Assembly: GCA_002390425.1 (NCBI GenBank)
Contig: DGPL01000030.1
Coordinates: 3,523-62,443, forward strand
Length of the DNA: 58,921 nt
Direction: 5' to 3'
Origin: Kordiimonadaceae bacterium UBA4441
Lineage (GTDB): Bacteria; Pseudomonadota; Alphaproteobacteria; Sphingomonadales; Emcibacteraceae
Shown here one piece after another: positions 17,992 to 26,826 of the stretch. The stretch's first letter is position 1, and every line of letters begins with the position of its first letter. The notes beneath the pieces were generated by a model. It ran no database searches. It saw only the letters and a list, made by a program, of their open reading frames with translations, and was not told where the DNA came from. Made by a program: the position numbers and the translations under genes.

Positions 17992-19586
17992 CTAATAGTG
18001 AAACCCTCCCAAATCATATTGCGTTAATCGGCTGTGGTTTTACTGGCACAAGTGCATTTTATCAATTAGTAGACCGCTATCCGGTTTCAGAAATTACTAT
18101 CTATGAAGCTAGTGGTGTATTTGGGCCTGGACTTCCTTACAAGGCCGATGAATGCAAAGATTATTTATTGAACAACACCAATGATACGCTTTGTTTAACA
18201 CCCGATAATAAACGTGCCTTCATCAATTGGCTTAAGACAAACCCAAAATTACCAGACGGCATCGAGCTGCCCGCGATTGAAGATCGCGGTAATATTCCCC
18301 GCATCTTTTACGGCTATTTTCTTGAAGATGTGTTTCGCACCACTTTAACTAACGCAAGTATAAAGAACATAAAAGTTAATTTGATTTCAGAAGAAGTATC
18401 TGACATTTCAGAATCTGACGGTAAAGTTATTATCAAATCAAAAAGTGGGCAAGTAGAAGCAGATAAAGTCATCCTGACCACCGGACATTGCCCAAATAAA
18501 GATTGGTACGAAAGCCCACCAGAAGGGTCAAAAGCACTTTATTTCCCAGATCATGTTAATGAAACATCACTTGATAAAGTGCCGCTTGATGCAAGTTGTT
18601 ATGTATTAGGGGCATCGTTGAGTGCCTTTGATGTTGTCGGGCGTTTCTTTTCAGAAAGTACGGGCGCCAAGTTTATCCGCAAAGAAAATGGTGAATTGGA
18701 ATTTGTAGCCGGGCCCAACAAGCGCGAAATCATATTATGCTCAAGAAGTGGCCGTCTTAAAAAAATGAAAAGCCGCAAGACGAAAGATATATCACGGCAA
18801 CATTTCACTGTGGAATATCTATCTTCGCTTGAACATTCTGGACACTTAACATTAGAGGATATCGCGAAAGCCATCAGAAAAGATTGCGAATTAAATAATG
18901 GTAACACACCCTGGGCAGAAATCATTGAACCCTATAAAGGATGTGAAACAATTGAAGAATTTAACAGTCGTGCTTTTGAACTTCTCACCAAAGACTTAGA
19001 AACCGCAATTAACGGAACCGAACGAAATATACTAGTTGATGTTTTTGGTGATGCGGGACTTGAAATTTGGGACATCTTTGCAGCACGTCTTGTGAGCCAA
19101 GAAGAAGAAAAAAGATTTCGTAAAAGCTATGAAACGGCAACATTAACTTATGAAGCATCATGCCCAATATTAACAGCTGAACGATTACTAGCTTTGCACC
19201 GCGCCGGCCGGTTACGGATGATCAAAGGGGTAAAAGAAGTCACTTATAACCACAATGACGACAGTTACCATATTATCCATGATTATGGAGAAGATAAAGC
19301 AAGCGTTCTGATTAACACAACAGGAAGCGTTGATCGAAACGTCGAAAGTGAGCACCAACCGCAATTGATTAGAACCATGGTCCAAAAAGGCCTTATGAAA
19401 TCCTATTCATGTAGTGGTGACAAAATGCCAGGCGCAGATGTTGATATGGAAAACTTTCTTTTAACGGGATCAAAGAACATCCATTTGGCAAGTATGCTTT
19501 TATGGGGTCCCGGTTTTTACACAAGCGGGGCAATAATTATGGCTACGATTGTTGACCGAATCTTAAAATCACTGTTTAATATATAA
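17988..19586 (+). CDS. FAD/NAD(P)-binding protein (NAD_binding_9 type)
   Basis: 532 residues. The Rossmann motif IALIGCGFTGTSAFYQL begins near residue 11, then EASGVFGPGLPY and LLNNTNDTLCLTPD, as in the FAD-NAD(P)-binding family with Pfam NAD_binding_9. A second nucleotide-binding stretch, CYVLGASLSAFDVVGRF, lies near residue 203, and SCPILTAERLLALHRAGRL near 385. These proteins are probable flavin mono-oxygenases or oxidases of uncharacterised substrate. Overlaps the Lrp gene by four bases and is followed 18 bp later by gamma-glutamyltranspeptidase. Fold well supported, reaction unknown. Confidence 0.75.
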   Translation: MTNSETLPNHIALIGCGFTGTSAFYQLVDRYPVSEITIYEASGVFGPGLPYKADECKDYLLNNTNDTLCLTPDNKRAFINWLKTNPKLPDGIELPAIEDRGNIPRIFYGYFLEDVFRTTLTNASIKNIKVNLISEEVSDISESDGKVIIKSKSGQVEADKVILTTGHCPNKDWYESPPEGSKALYFPDHVNETSLDKVPLDASCYVLGASLSAFDVVGRFFSESTGAKFIRKENGELEFVAGPNKREIILCSRSGRLKKMKSRKTKDISRQHFTVEYLSSLEHSGHLTLEDIAKAIRKDCELNNGNTPWAEIIEPYKGCETIEEFNSRAFELLTKDLETAINGTERNILVDVFGDAGLEIWDIFAARLVSQEEEKRFRKSYETATLTYEASCPILTAERLLALHRAGRLRMIKGVKEVTYNHNDDSYHIIHDYGEDKASVLINTTGSVDRNVESEHQPQLIRTMVQKGLMKSYSCSGDKMPGADVDMENFLLTGSKNIHLASMLLWGPGFYTSGAIIMATIVDRILKSLFNI

Positions 19587-19604
19587 ACGCAGGGAGAAAA
19601 TATT

Positions 19605-21389
19605 ATGAAATATACTATTAATTATACCAAGAAACTCTTTTTACTTTTTACATTTATCATTGTTGGCTGTTCAGAAAACACGACGGACAGCAATACTACC
19701 GTAACTGAGGACATAGCACCAAAACCGGTTGGAATGGTTGTAACTGCCAATCCACTCGCAACGGATGCAGGACTTGAAATATTACGTAGTGGCGGATCAG
19801 CCATGGATGCGGCTATTGCTGTTGCGTCAACCTTATCCCTCGTTGAGCCGCAAAGCTCTGGCCTTGGTGGTGGTGGTTTTATGGTTCACTATGATGCGGA
19901 TACAAAAACCATTGAATATTATAATGGTCGTGAGAAAGCGCCAATGGGCGCCACAAAAGAACTTTTCTTTGATGAAAATGGTGAAAAAATTGCCTTTTCT
20001 AAAGCAAAAAACAGCGGACTTTCTATTGGTGCACCTGGTCTGGTTGCCGTTTTAAATATGGCTCATAAAGATCATGGTAAATTACCATGGAGCGCAGCAT
20101 TTGCCCCTGCCCTGCGCCATGCCACAGATGGTTTTGCGGTATCCCCTCGTATGCATAACTCAATCGTAGCTTATGAAAAGAATTTTTATAAAGATGCCGC
20201 AGACGGCCCAACCGAACTTTATGAATATCTTCACCTCGAAGACGGTAGCCCGCTCCCTGCGGGTCATATCCTACAAAACCCTGATTATGCGGAAACATTG
20301 AAGATCGTCGCTAATAATCCTGATGATTTTTATAATGGGCCACTGGCTGAAAAAATCGCGGCCGCAGCTCAGCAAATGCCAAATGGTGGTACATTATCCG
20401 TTGAAGATATAGCGAATTATAACGCCGTAAAACGTGATGCATACTGTAGCACGTACCGCAACACAACTCTTTGTGGTTCTGCACTACCTTCATCATGGGT
20501 ATCTGTATCAATGGTGATGAGCATCTTAAACGAAGCACCACAATTTTCAGACGCGGGTGCGGATGACCCGCAAAACTGGACACTGCTTGCGGAAGCACTG
20601 CGCATTACATATGCCGATAACAATCAATTTATTGCTGACGATGCTTTTGTTGATGTTCCAATTAAAGGATTAATGAGTGATGCTTACATCAAAGATCGCG
20701 CAAAGCTAATCTCACGTGAAGGCGCCAATAACAATATTCAGTCAGGTGATCCATGGGCTTATCAAGAACAACAAGCGAGCCTTGATTACGGTAAGGACGC
20801 CACACTTGATACACACGGCACAACCCATTTTGTCGTGGTGGATGCTGACGGTAATGCCGTATCCATGACAGCAACCGTTGAAGGATATTTCGGATCGCTC
20901 AGAATGGCTGGCGGTATGGTGTTAAATAATCAACTTACTGATTTCTCATTCGATTATGAAGACGCGGACGGCAACCCAATTGCCAATGCGGTTGCACCCG
21001 GAAAACGCCCACGTTCATCCATGTCACCAACAATTGTCCTTGATGAAAATGATGATTTTCTGATGGCTGTTGGCTCACCGGGTGGTCGCAACATCATTTC
21101 ATATGTTGCCAAAACAGTAGTCGGTATCATGAGCTGGGGCCTTAGCCCACAAGAAGCCATTGACCTTCCCAATATGGTCGCAAAAACAGAACAAGTTCGC
21201 ATTGAACGTAATCGCGCCAAACCTGAAATTATTCAGGCGCTTCGTGATTTTGGTTATGACGTCTTTGAATCAGAAGGTGAAATCTCTGGACTAAGTGCTG
21301 TGCTCAAACTTGACGACGGCACATTGCAAGGCGGCGCAGATCCAAGACGCGAAGGCACCGTTGGTATACTATACGACAACGAACTTTAA
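19605..21389 (+). CDS. ggt: Gamma-glutamyltranspeptidase, lipoprotein-anchored
   Basis: 594 residues. A lipoprotein signal ends at FIIVGC (Cys22), so the enzyme is anchored facing the periplasm. The proenzyme pattern is complete: GGSAMDAAIAVA, LVEPQSSGLGGGGFMV, then the autocleavage site HGTTHFVVVD where the first Thr of TTH becomes the N-terminal nucleophile of the small subunit, followed by DGNAVSMTATVEGYFGS and RPRSSMSPTI. It transfers or hydrolyses gamma-glutamyl groups, for example of glutathione, so the cell can recover amino acids. Ribosome site GGGAG precedes the ATG. Co-directional with the Lrp and flavoprotein genes. Confidence 0.9.
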   Translation: MKYTINYTKKLFLLFTFIIVGCSENTTDSNTTVTEDIAPKPVGMVVTANPLATDAGLEILRSGGSAMDAAIAVASTLSLVEPQSSGLGGGGFMVHYDADTKTIEYYNGREKAPMGATKELFFDENGEKIAFSKAKNSGLSIGAPGLVAVLNMAHKDHGKLPWSAAFAPALRHATDGFAVSPRMHNSIVAYEKNFYKDAADGPTELYEYLHLEDGSPLPAGHILQNPDYAETLKIVANNPDDFYNGPLAEKIAAAAQQMPNGGTLSVEDIANYNAVKRDAYCSTYRNTTLCGSALPSSWVSVSMVMSILNEAPQFSDAGADDPQNWTLLAEALRITYADNNQFIADDAFVDVPIKGLMSDAYIKDRAKLISREGANNNIQSGDPWAYQEQQASLDYGKDATLDTHGTTHFVVVDADGNAVSMTATVEGYFGSLRMAGGMVLNNQLTDFSFDYEDADGNPIANAVAPGKRPRSSMSPTIVLDENDDFLMAVGSPGGRNIISYVAKTVVGIMSWGLSPQEAIDLPNMVAKTEQVRIERNRAKPEIIQALRDFGYDVFESEGEISGLSAVLKLDDGTLQGGADPRREGTVGILYDNEL

Positions 21390-21402
21390 CAACTATTGCG
21401 AC

Positions 21403-21439
21403 GACCACGCGCCTGTGATACTAGTCCTAGCGCGTGGTC
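21403..21439 (+). terminator. Ten-base inverted repeat overlapping the tRNA 5' end
   Basis: GACCACGCGC (21403-21412) and GCGCGTGGTC (21430-21439) form a perfect GC-rich stem with a 17-base loop between ggt and tRNA-Arg. The right arm includes the first four bases of the tRNA. No T-run follows, so it is either a ggt terminator of unusual form or a processing/attenuation hairpin that competes with the tRNA acceptor stem. Confidence 0.5.
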
Positions 21440-21512
21440 CCGTAGCTCAGGTGGATAGAGCGCAAGATTCCTAATCTTGAGGCCACTGGTTCGAATCCAG
21501 TCGGGATCACCA
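21436..21512 (+). tRNA. tRNA-Arg (anticodon CCT)
   Basis: A full cloverleaf of 77 bases. The acceptor stem GGTCCCG pairs with CGGGATC, a D arm AGCTCAGGTGGATAGAGC, the anticodon stem CAAGA/TCTTG around loop TTCCTAA (anticodon CCT, reading AGG), and a T arm with GGTTCGAATCC. Encoded CCA at 21510-21512. The anticodon assigns it to arginine. It overlaps by four bases an upstream inverted repeat. Confidence 0.95.
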
Positions 21513-21602
21513 AACATCATTTAAATTTCTCTACGTTTTAGATATATTTTGCATCCCAAAATACATTATAGTTAAAATGAAATCTTAAATAGGAATATCT
21601 AA

Positions 21603-22619
21603 ATGCTAAGAATTGGCATAATCGGATCAGGGTTTATCGCCGGTGTTGTGGCGGATGCAACAAAAGAAACGTCGACCGCAACGATTAGTGCTGTTTCAAG
21701 CCGCGTTAAAAGTAATGCTGAAAAATTTGCCTCCAAATATGATATTGAATATATTTTTGCGCAGTGGCAGGACATGATCCTGTCGGACACTATTGACGCA
21801 GTATATGTTGCAACCCCCACCAATGTCCGCGAAGAAATATGCGTAGCTGCGGCCAAAGCTGGTAAGCATGTTTTTGCCGAAAAACCATTTCAAAGCGAAG
21901 CGTCACTTTTGAATATAACAAATGCGGCGCGCAACAATAATGTTGCGTTTATGGATGCGACGCATTTCACGCATAATCCGCGAACGGAAAATATAAGAAA
22001 ATTCTTAACTGAGAAAATAGGTGACTTAAAGCTTATAAGAAGTACATTTTATTATCCATTTGACGATAAAAATAACATTCGTTTTGACCCTAACAAAGAA
22101 CCGCTGGGCTCTGTCGGCGATCTTGCTTGGTATAATATGCGGGCGATCGTTGAGTTTATTGGGGCAAAAACGGACATCGCCAAAATATCTGCCTTCAGTG
22201 AAAAAGACAAAGAGACAGACGTTATCATTCGTGCATCTGGCGCAATGATTTTTGAAGATGGAAAGATGTCCAGCTTTGATTTCGGATTTAACGCTGGCGT
22301 TTTAACAATGGATCTCGATTTATTAGGAGATAAAGGCTTGATCAGGATGGACGATTTCGTACTAGATTGGCAGCGCGGCTTTGATTTCCCAGAAGATCAA
22401 TACGGGCTTGAGTATATGGTCAGAAAAGATTTAGACGGACCAGATCATTGGACAAAAATATCGATAGAAACTGATAAATCACAAAAGATACTAATGATAG
22501 AAAACTTTGTAGCCCTCACCCAAAACCCTAGGGGAAAAGCGGCTGCAGCCTCCATTGAAAAATCTTTAAAAACTCAAAAATTAGTAGATGCCCTATTTCA
22601 TGCATGCAAAGAAAATTAG
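21603..22619 (+). CDS. Gfo/Idh/MocA-family oxidoreductase
   Basis: 338 residues. An N-terminal Rossmann motif, IGIIGSGFIAGVVADAT, is followed by YVATPTNVREE and HVFAEKPFQSEAS, where the EKP triad places the catalytic Lys; the C-terminal half is the family's alpha/beta substrate domain with DLAWYNMRAIVEF. Such enzymes oxidise or reduce sugars, inositols and related compounds with NAD(P). It stands alone between tRNA-Arg and the repeat-bracketed orphan genes. The substrate cannot be read from sequence. Confidence 0.85.
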   Translation: MLRIGIIGSGFIAGVVADATKETSTATISAVSSRVKSNAEKFASKYDIEYIFAQWQDMILSDTIDAVYVATPTNVREEICVAAAKAGKHVFAEKPFQSEASLLNITNAARNNNVAFMDATHFTHNPRTENIRKFLTEKIGDLKLIRSTFYYPFDDKNNIRFDPNKEPLGSVGDLAWYNMRAIVEFIGAKTDIAKISAFSEKDKETDVIIRASGAMIFEDGKMSSFDFGFNAGVLTMDLDLLGDKGLIRMDDFVLDWQRGFDFPEDQYGLEYMVRKDLDGPDHWTKISIETDKSQKILMIENFVALTQNPRGKAAAASIEKSLKTQKLVDALFHACKEN

Positions 22620-22665
22620 TTTTTTGCCAATTTTCTGACCTGACACAAGTATTCTTGCCTATTCA

Positions 22666-22695
22666 AATGTCTGCTTTCGACCCTTAGCGGACATT
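22666..22695 (+). repeat. Palindromic repeat, copy A
   Basis: A 30-base unit reading AATGTCTGCT, loop TTCGACCCTT, AGCGGACATT. The arms pair over ten positions with one G-T pair. Same family as the copies at 23148, 23943 and 24447; plus orientation, defined by the core CTTTCGACCC. Confidence 0.7.
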
Positions 22696-22740
22696 GGATT
22701 TTAATAGAAATGCTGTAATTGAATAATGTTTCCAATCACC

Positions 22741-23022
22741 TCAATCACCGTTTCTTTTATTTCTAATTTTCAAATAATTTTCAACGATAAGAAAGCCAAT
22801 TATAGCACCGATAATAGCACAGAATATACCCATCAACATTGCCACAACCCAAAGAGGCTCTTCAGCACTAAATTGTTTCATATAGGCATGTATCCCTAAT
22901 ATATAAATCACCGAGATGATGACTACAGTTTCAAGAAAAGTAGAGTTCATAATTCTAAAAATAGAAGCTAAAACGATTGCACTTATTAAAATACCAATCA
23001 ACATAAGACTTCCTTCGCGCAT
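22741..23022 (-). CDS. Small membrane protein, unknown
   Basis: 93 residues with three likely membrane segments (LMLIGILISAIVLASIFRI; FLETVVIISVIYILGIHAY; WVVAMLMGIFCAIIGAIIGF) and a short basic tail. I recognise no family. It is flanked on both sides by copies of the local palindromic repeat, and reads opposite to the two following orphan genes. A methionine at residue 7 is an alternative start. It may be a small inner-membrane accessory protein. Confidence 0.5.
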   Translation of the reverse strand: MREGSLMLIGILISAIVLASIFRIMNSTFLETVVIISVIYILGIHAYMKQFSAEEPLWVVAMLMGIFCAIIGAIIGFLIVENYLKIRNKRNGD

Positions 23023-23117
23023 ACTAAATATTTGAATTATTCTTAATCTGTTAGACTAATCTGAACGTGATATATAATAAAGTGTAGCATATACTTGAGA
23101 TTTAATAAAATTAAACG

Positions 23118-23177
23118 CCCGCTTTAGGTCGTTCCTGTCATTGAGCGAGTGTCTACTTTCGACCCAAAGCAAACTTT
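23118..23177 (+). repeat. Palindromic repeat, copy B, with a degenerate partner
   Basis: The unit at 23148-23177 starts AGTGTCTACTTTCGACCC and continues AAAGCAAACTTT; its right arm has decayed. Immediately before it, CCCGCTTTAGGTCG (23118-23131) resembles the same unit in the opposite orientation, so this spot may hold two inverted copies. Confidence 0.6.
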
Positions 23178-23234
23178 CCTAAATTCATTCGGTGGACAAT
23201 TCAAAATCAAACCATTACTCTCAAGCTTTCAAAA

Positions 23235-23924
23235 ATGGGGAGAATATTCTTGTATCAAATTTTAAATACACAAATTCGATTAATAGTCGCCATTTTATTT
23301 TTAAACTATTCACAAGTAAGTTTATCGGAAGAAACAGAAGTAAAATTGGAAGGAACCTCTTATTGCCCGCTTGGATCTTGCAAAGGTTATGATGTTAGAA
23401 ACTATTACCCTGATCCTGAAGTTGCAAAAGTAATATTAGATCCTAGCTTTTTTAGTGTGCCTGTCCCACCTAATTTAAACAATGATTGGTCAAGAATGGC
23501 CGCGGAAATAGATTGGATACCAAGAGATAGCGATTTTCGAACTCGTTATTCTAAAAGCGTTGGGGTATGTTCAAATGACTTTACTCACATTATCCAGAAA
23601 GATAAAGATTATTCAAAAGTCTTCGATATAATTAAAAATAGAATAGCAAAAGATACCGGCTATGAAGGAGAAAAGTTTGAAATTCGGGAGCCTGAAAATT
23701 TAGCTGAGCGTGATGGTGATTATTATGTATGGAAAGATAATAATGTAACTAATCTTACGGGTGTTAAAATGATAGTTCTGAACGGTAATTTAGTGAATGA
23801 TAGTTCACTACTTAGTGGTTTTATCAATGTTAATGTGGTTTATGATAATTATGAAGATTGTCGCAAAGAAGATCCTAGACTTCCAGAAATACCAGACCCA
23901 AGAATGAAGTTTAACTTGGATTGA
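23235..23924 (+). CDS. Secreted protein of unknown function
   Basis: 229 residues. Residues 8-30 form a hydrophobic signal segment (NTQIRLIVAILFLNYSQVSL) that would be cleaved near SLSEE, giving a mature protein rich in Asp, Asn, Tyr and Pro. It has three cysteines in the mature part (YCPLGSCKG and GVCSND), plus a late DCRKED, so disulphides are possible. No family recognised. It is bracketed by the local palindromic repeats. A TTG at 23250 behind GGGGAGAA is an alternative start. Origin by transfer is possible, but codon usage cannot be judged by eye. Confidence 0.55.
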   Translation: MGRIFLYQILNTQIRLIVAILFLNYSQVSLSEETEVKLEGTSYCPLGSCKGYDVRNYYPDPEVAKVILDPSFFSVPVPPNLNNDWSRMAAEIDWIPRDSDFRTRYSKSVGVCSNDFTHIIQKDKDYSKVFDIIKNRIAKDTGYEGEKFEIREPENLAERDGDYYVWKDNNVTNLTGVKMIVLNGNLVNDSSLLSGFINVNVVYDNYEDCRKEDPRLPEIPDPRMKFNLD

Positions 23925-23942
23925 TGTTTAATACTTATGCCG

Positions 23943-23970
23943 ATGTCCGCTTTGGGTCAAAAGAAGACAT
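23943..23970 (-). repeat. Palindromic repeat, copy C
   Basis: ATGTCCGCTTTGGGTC followed by AAAAGAAGACAT. Outer arms ATGTC/GACAT pair perfectly. On the minus strand its core reads CTTTTGACCC, one change from copies A, B and D, so this copy is inverted relative to A. Confidence 0.65.
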
Positions 23971-24064
23971 CCATCCATCTCGCATGAAAAACTAGCATAT
24001 TCATCGAAACGGACTATACTTCATATTTCTTATATGCCAGATATTAGACAATTGAGAAAACGAT

Positions 24065-24421
24065 ATGGATAAAGTCAAACTTGGTAAATTAAACGTAATT
24101 TCAATCTACATAGCATGGGTATTTCTTGCACTCTTAATTACTAGTTTGATACTTTTAATTATATCACAGGGATTAGGTCTTCTTCTTTTTACTATTAGCC
24201 TGGGAGGCTTGCTAGCTTGCGCGATCATTCACGGTATTTTAGGTTATTTAGTCAGATGCCCTAATTGTAACAAGTGTTTGACAGTCCAGGGTTTTGGCAA
24301 AAATTTTCATTACGGCAATCGATTTCTAGTTGGTTGGTCGTACGTAGCTGTTAGATGGTTTTCCGGCTCTGTCCAATGCATCCACTGTGGAGTTGAGGTG
24401 AACACAAATAAGTTAAAATGA
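24065..24421 (+). CDS. Small membrane protein with a C-terminal zinc-ribbon
   Basis: 118 residues. Two membrane segments (AWVFLALLITSLILLIISQG; LLLFTISLGGLLACAIIHGI) are followed by a cytoplasm- or periplasm-facing tail with CPNCNKC and CIHCG, two CxxC knuckles spaced about 40 residues apart that would bind zinc. I recognise no named family. Third of the three orphan genes that lie between repeat copies. The ATG at 24065 follows an AGAAAACG stretch, a weak ribosome site. Confidence 0.55.
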   Translation: MDKVKLGKLNVISIYIAWVFLALLITSLILLIISQGLGLLLFTISLGGLLACAIIHGILGYLVRCPNCNKCLTVQGFGKNFHYGNRFLVGWSYVAVRWFSGSVQCIHCGVEVNTNKLK

Positions 24422-24446
24422 TGAATTTATTTAGGAAACTCTTCAA

Positions 24447-24474
24447 AATCCGCTATGGGTCGAAAGTAGACACT
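24447..24474 (-). repeat. Palindromic repeat, copy D
   Basis: AATCCGCTATGGGTCGAAAG followed by TAGACACT. On the minus strand it reads AGTGTCTACTTTCGACCC then ATAGCGGATT, nearly identical to copy B. It closes the stretch of repeat-bracketed orphan genes just before selO. Confidence 0.65.
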
Positions 24475-24534
24475 CAAAGTATTCGTATAAAGAATGGGTT
24501 GTTGATTAATAATTCTGCTCAAATGGAATAAATT

Positions 24535-26001
24535 TTAAGTACCGCAAAAGGTTTCATTTACTATTTCGGTTGCCATGGGTGCTTGTTCTAGATCGGCATA
24601 TTCGGGTTGTTCAGAGTATGGATTGCGATACGCATCGACCAGTCGATTAAAGACTTTAAAGTCCCCTTGCTCACCGGCAGCAATCGCCTCTGCTATGCGG
24701 TGATTACGGGGAATGAGTATTGGATTATAGGATTGCATAGTCTTGAGGCGATCTTGTTCATTGCCACCATCAAGAGTTATAAATTCGCGCCATTTTTTAA
24801 GCCAGTCATCACATGCGGCAGGGTTTTTAAATAAACGACACAATGGGCTCGTTTCACCGCCATCATATACTTTTGTAAGGTGTCTAAAAAAGAGTGTGAA
24901 ATCCACCTCATTTTCGGTCATGACTTCAAAGGTAAGGGAGATCAGGTCATTTTGGTTTTCATCGTCAGAAAGCAAGCCAAGTTTCCGACTGAATTTCTTA
25001 AAGATGGATATTTGAAACAATTCATTAAAATGTTTGATGGCGTCCTCTGCCGCTATTTTGGCGCGTTCAAGATCATCATCGATCAGTGGTAGCAACGTAT
25101 CGGCAAGTCTCATTAAATTCCATTGGCCAATTTCGGACTGTTTACCCCAGGCATAACGACCATATTGATCAATCGAACTGAAGACTTTATGCGGATGAAA
25201 GTCATCCATAAAAGCACAAGGGCCATAATCAATTGTTTCACCCGCGATTTGCACATTATCCGTATTCATGACACCATGAATGAAACCAAATGACATCCAT
25301 TTGGCAATGAGTTCGGCCTGCCGTGCGGCGATAAGTTTTAGCAGCTCTGCATAGGGGTTCGCCGCATTTAACGCATCGGGGTAATGGCGTTCAATCACAT
25401 AATCCGCCAATATTTTTAACGAGCCATTATCTTGGCGTGCATAGAAATATTGAAATGTTCCAATACGAACATGACTTTGCGCGACACGGGTAAAAACGCC
25501 CCCTGGCTCAAGTGTGTTTCTTACGACATTTTCGCCAGTGGTTACGGCAGCAAGCGCGCGTGTGGTTGGTACACCAAGTACTGCCATCGCCTCACTGACA
25601 ATATATTCACGTAATACCGGCCCAAGCGCCGATTTACCGTCACCACTGCGTGAGAAAGGCGTATGTCCTGATCCCTTTAATTGAATATCGCGGCGGATAC
25701 CATCATTGCCAATGACCTCACCGATTAAAAGCGCCCTGCCGTCACCAAGTTTTGGTGACCATCCACCGAATTGATGCCCCGCATAGGCCATCGCAATGGG
25801 GTCTGATCCTTTCGGCAAAGCCTGCCCCGAAAGCATTGCCAATCCCTCTTTTGATTGTAGCCAATCGACATCAATGCCCATGATATCGGCTAATTCAGTG
25901 TTGACCCTTATTAAGGTTGGCTCTGGTGGCGCACTTGGGTTCACTTTTTTAAAAAAATTTTCCGGCAACCGCGCATATGAATTATCAAAGGGGATTTGCA
26001 A
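24535..26001 (-). CDS. selO: SelO/YdiU pseudokinase-fold protein AMPylase
   Basis: 488 residues. The order AYAGHQFGGWSPKLGDGRA, DIQLKGSGHTPFSRSGDGKS (cited in part) and LREYIVSEAM, then GFIHGVMNTDN with the inverted-kinase active site and IDYGPCAFMDD, is the SelO signature. The family uses ATP to AMPylate proteins in redox homeostasis. It ends FCGT: the C-terminal Cys corresponds to the selenocysteine of animal SelO and the reading frame ends normally after it, so no Sec is used. The gene stands alone, convergent with the orphan-gene stretch. Confidence 0.92.
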   Translation of the reverse strand: MQIPFDNSYARLPENFFKKVNPSAPPEPTLIRVNTELADIMGIDVDWLQSKEGLAMLSGQALPKGSDPIAMAYAGHQFGGWSPKLGDGRALLIGEVIGNDGIRRDIQLKGSGHTPFSRSGDGKSALGPVLREYIVSEAMAVLGVPTTRALAAVTTGENVVRNTLEPGGVFTRVAQSHVRIGTFQYFYARQDNGSLKILADYVIERHYPDALNAANPYAELLKLIAARQAELIAKWMSFGFIHGVMNTDNVQIAGETIDYGPCAFMDDFHPHKVFSSIDQYGRYAWGKQSEIGQWNLMRLADTLLPLIDDDLERAKIAAEDAIKHFNELFQISIFKKFSRKLGLLSDDENQNDLISLTFEVMTENEVDFTLFFRHLTKVYDGGETSPLCRLFKNPAACDDWLKKWREFITLDGGNEQDRLKTMQSYNPILIPRNHRIAEAIAAGEQGDFKVFNRLVDAYRNPYSEQPEYADLEQAPMATEIVNETFCGT

Positions 26002-26085
26002 TAAATTAACCTCGTACGAAAAAATGAAATGACGTCTATAGTTTATATAGTGAGCATCCGCATTTTAACAAGCGAGGAAAGTCCG

Positions 26086-26826
26086 TTATTTTGAGACGTT
26101 CTCAAGAAATGAAAGTACGGCTGCCCATTCTGCGTCCGTATTATGTTTCGTTCTATCCGTAACCAACATAGATGAGCCATGAACACCATTTTCGGCCACA
26201 TGCATTGTGTAGCCGGAAGCTTTAAAAAGTTCAAATTGTGCAATGTTCGTTTCATTTTTAAGTTCAGAAGCGGGACGTAAAATCATAACAGGCACCGATA
26301 TTTTCCCTGCTTGGTCGCTTGGTTGGCAATTTCCCATAAATTCACCTTCTGCCGGGGAAAATGAAAGCACCGCTAAAACATCACCCGCTTCACTTGCGGC
26401 GACTTTAAGGACGAGGGCCGCACTATAACTGCTCCCCCAAAGGATTTTCTTACTGTTCGGATATTTTTCATTAGCAAATTTAAGGGTAGAAATCACATCA
26501 GGAAGAACCTCACAAAATGGTAAACGTTCAATACCCAGAGCCTCCAAGGTTCTATTGTTTACATCATCGCGGTTACCACCCCCACAGGCATCAACCGCAA
26601 GTACATTATATCCGTTTTCGACCAGCCGTGCCGTTATGTCATTATATTCACCGCGCGCATTCCATCCTGCCTGATGATGTAGCATAATAAGCGGAGCGTC
26701 ATCATTTCCTGCATAATAGTCACCGTAAATTGTCGTACCATCGATCCCTATAAATTCAATTTCTTCGGCCATAAGCCCTGTGATTAAGCCAATATAAAAA
26801 ATAACTGCAGTGATAAAAAATTTCAT
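26086..26826 (-). CDS. Exported alpha/beta hydrolase (dienelactone-hydrolase-like)
   Basis: 246 residues. A signal peptide (FFITAVIFYIGLITGLMA) is followed by LIMLHHQAGWNARG, the oxyanion-region motif of dienelactone-hydrolase relatives, the nucleophile elbow WGSSYSAAL (Ser), and a late VHGSSML with the catalytic His. It would hydrolyse an ester or a related bond in the periplasm. DACGGGNRDDVNN is an insert I do not recognise. Single gene; substrate unknown. Confidence 0.75.
   Translation of the reverse strand: MKFFITAVIFYIGLITGLMAEEIEFIGIDGTTIYGDYYAGNDDAPLIMLHHQAGWNARGEYNDITARLVENGYNVLAVDACGGGNRDDVNNRTLEALGIERLPFCEVLPDVISTLKFANEKYPNSKKILWGSSYSAALVLKVAASEAGDVLAVLSFSPAEGEFMGNCQPSDQAGKISVPVMILRPASELKNETNIAQFELFKASGYTMHVAENGVHGSSMLVTDRTKHNTDAEWAAVLSFLENVSK

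Noticed and set aside
21436..21512. tRNA-Arg as an attachment site of a genomic island
   Set aside because: No integrase, no repeated tRNA 3' end downstream and no mobility gene in the window.
22611..22635. GAAAATT/AATTTTC hairpin after the Gfo/Idh/MocA gene as a terminator
   Set aside because: The stem is only A-T pairs and no T-run follows.
22666..24474. Repeat-bracketed genes as an integron cassette array
   Set aside because: Repeats lack the GTTRRRY core ends of attC sites, gene orientations are mixed and no integron integrase is seen.
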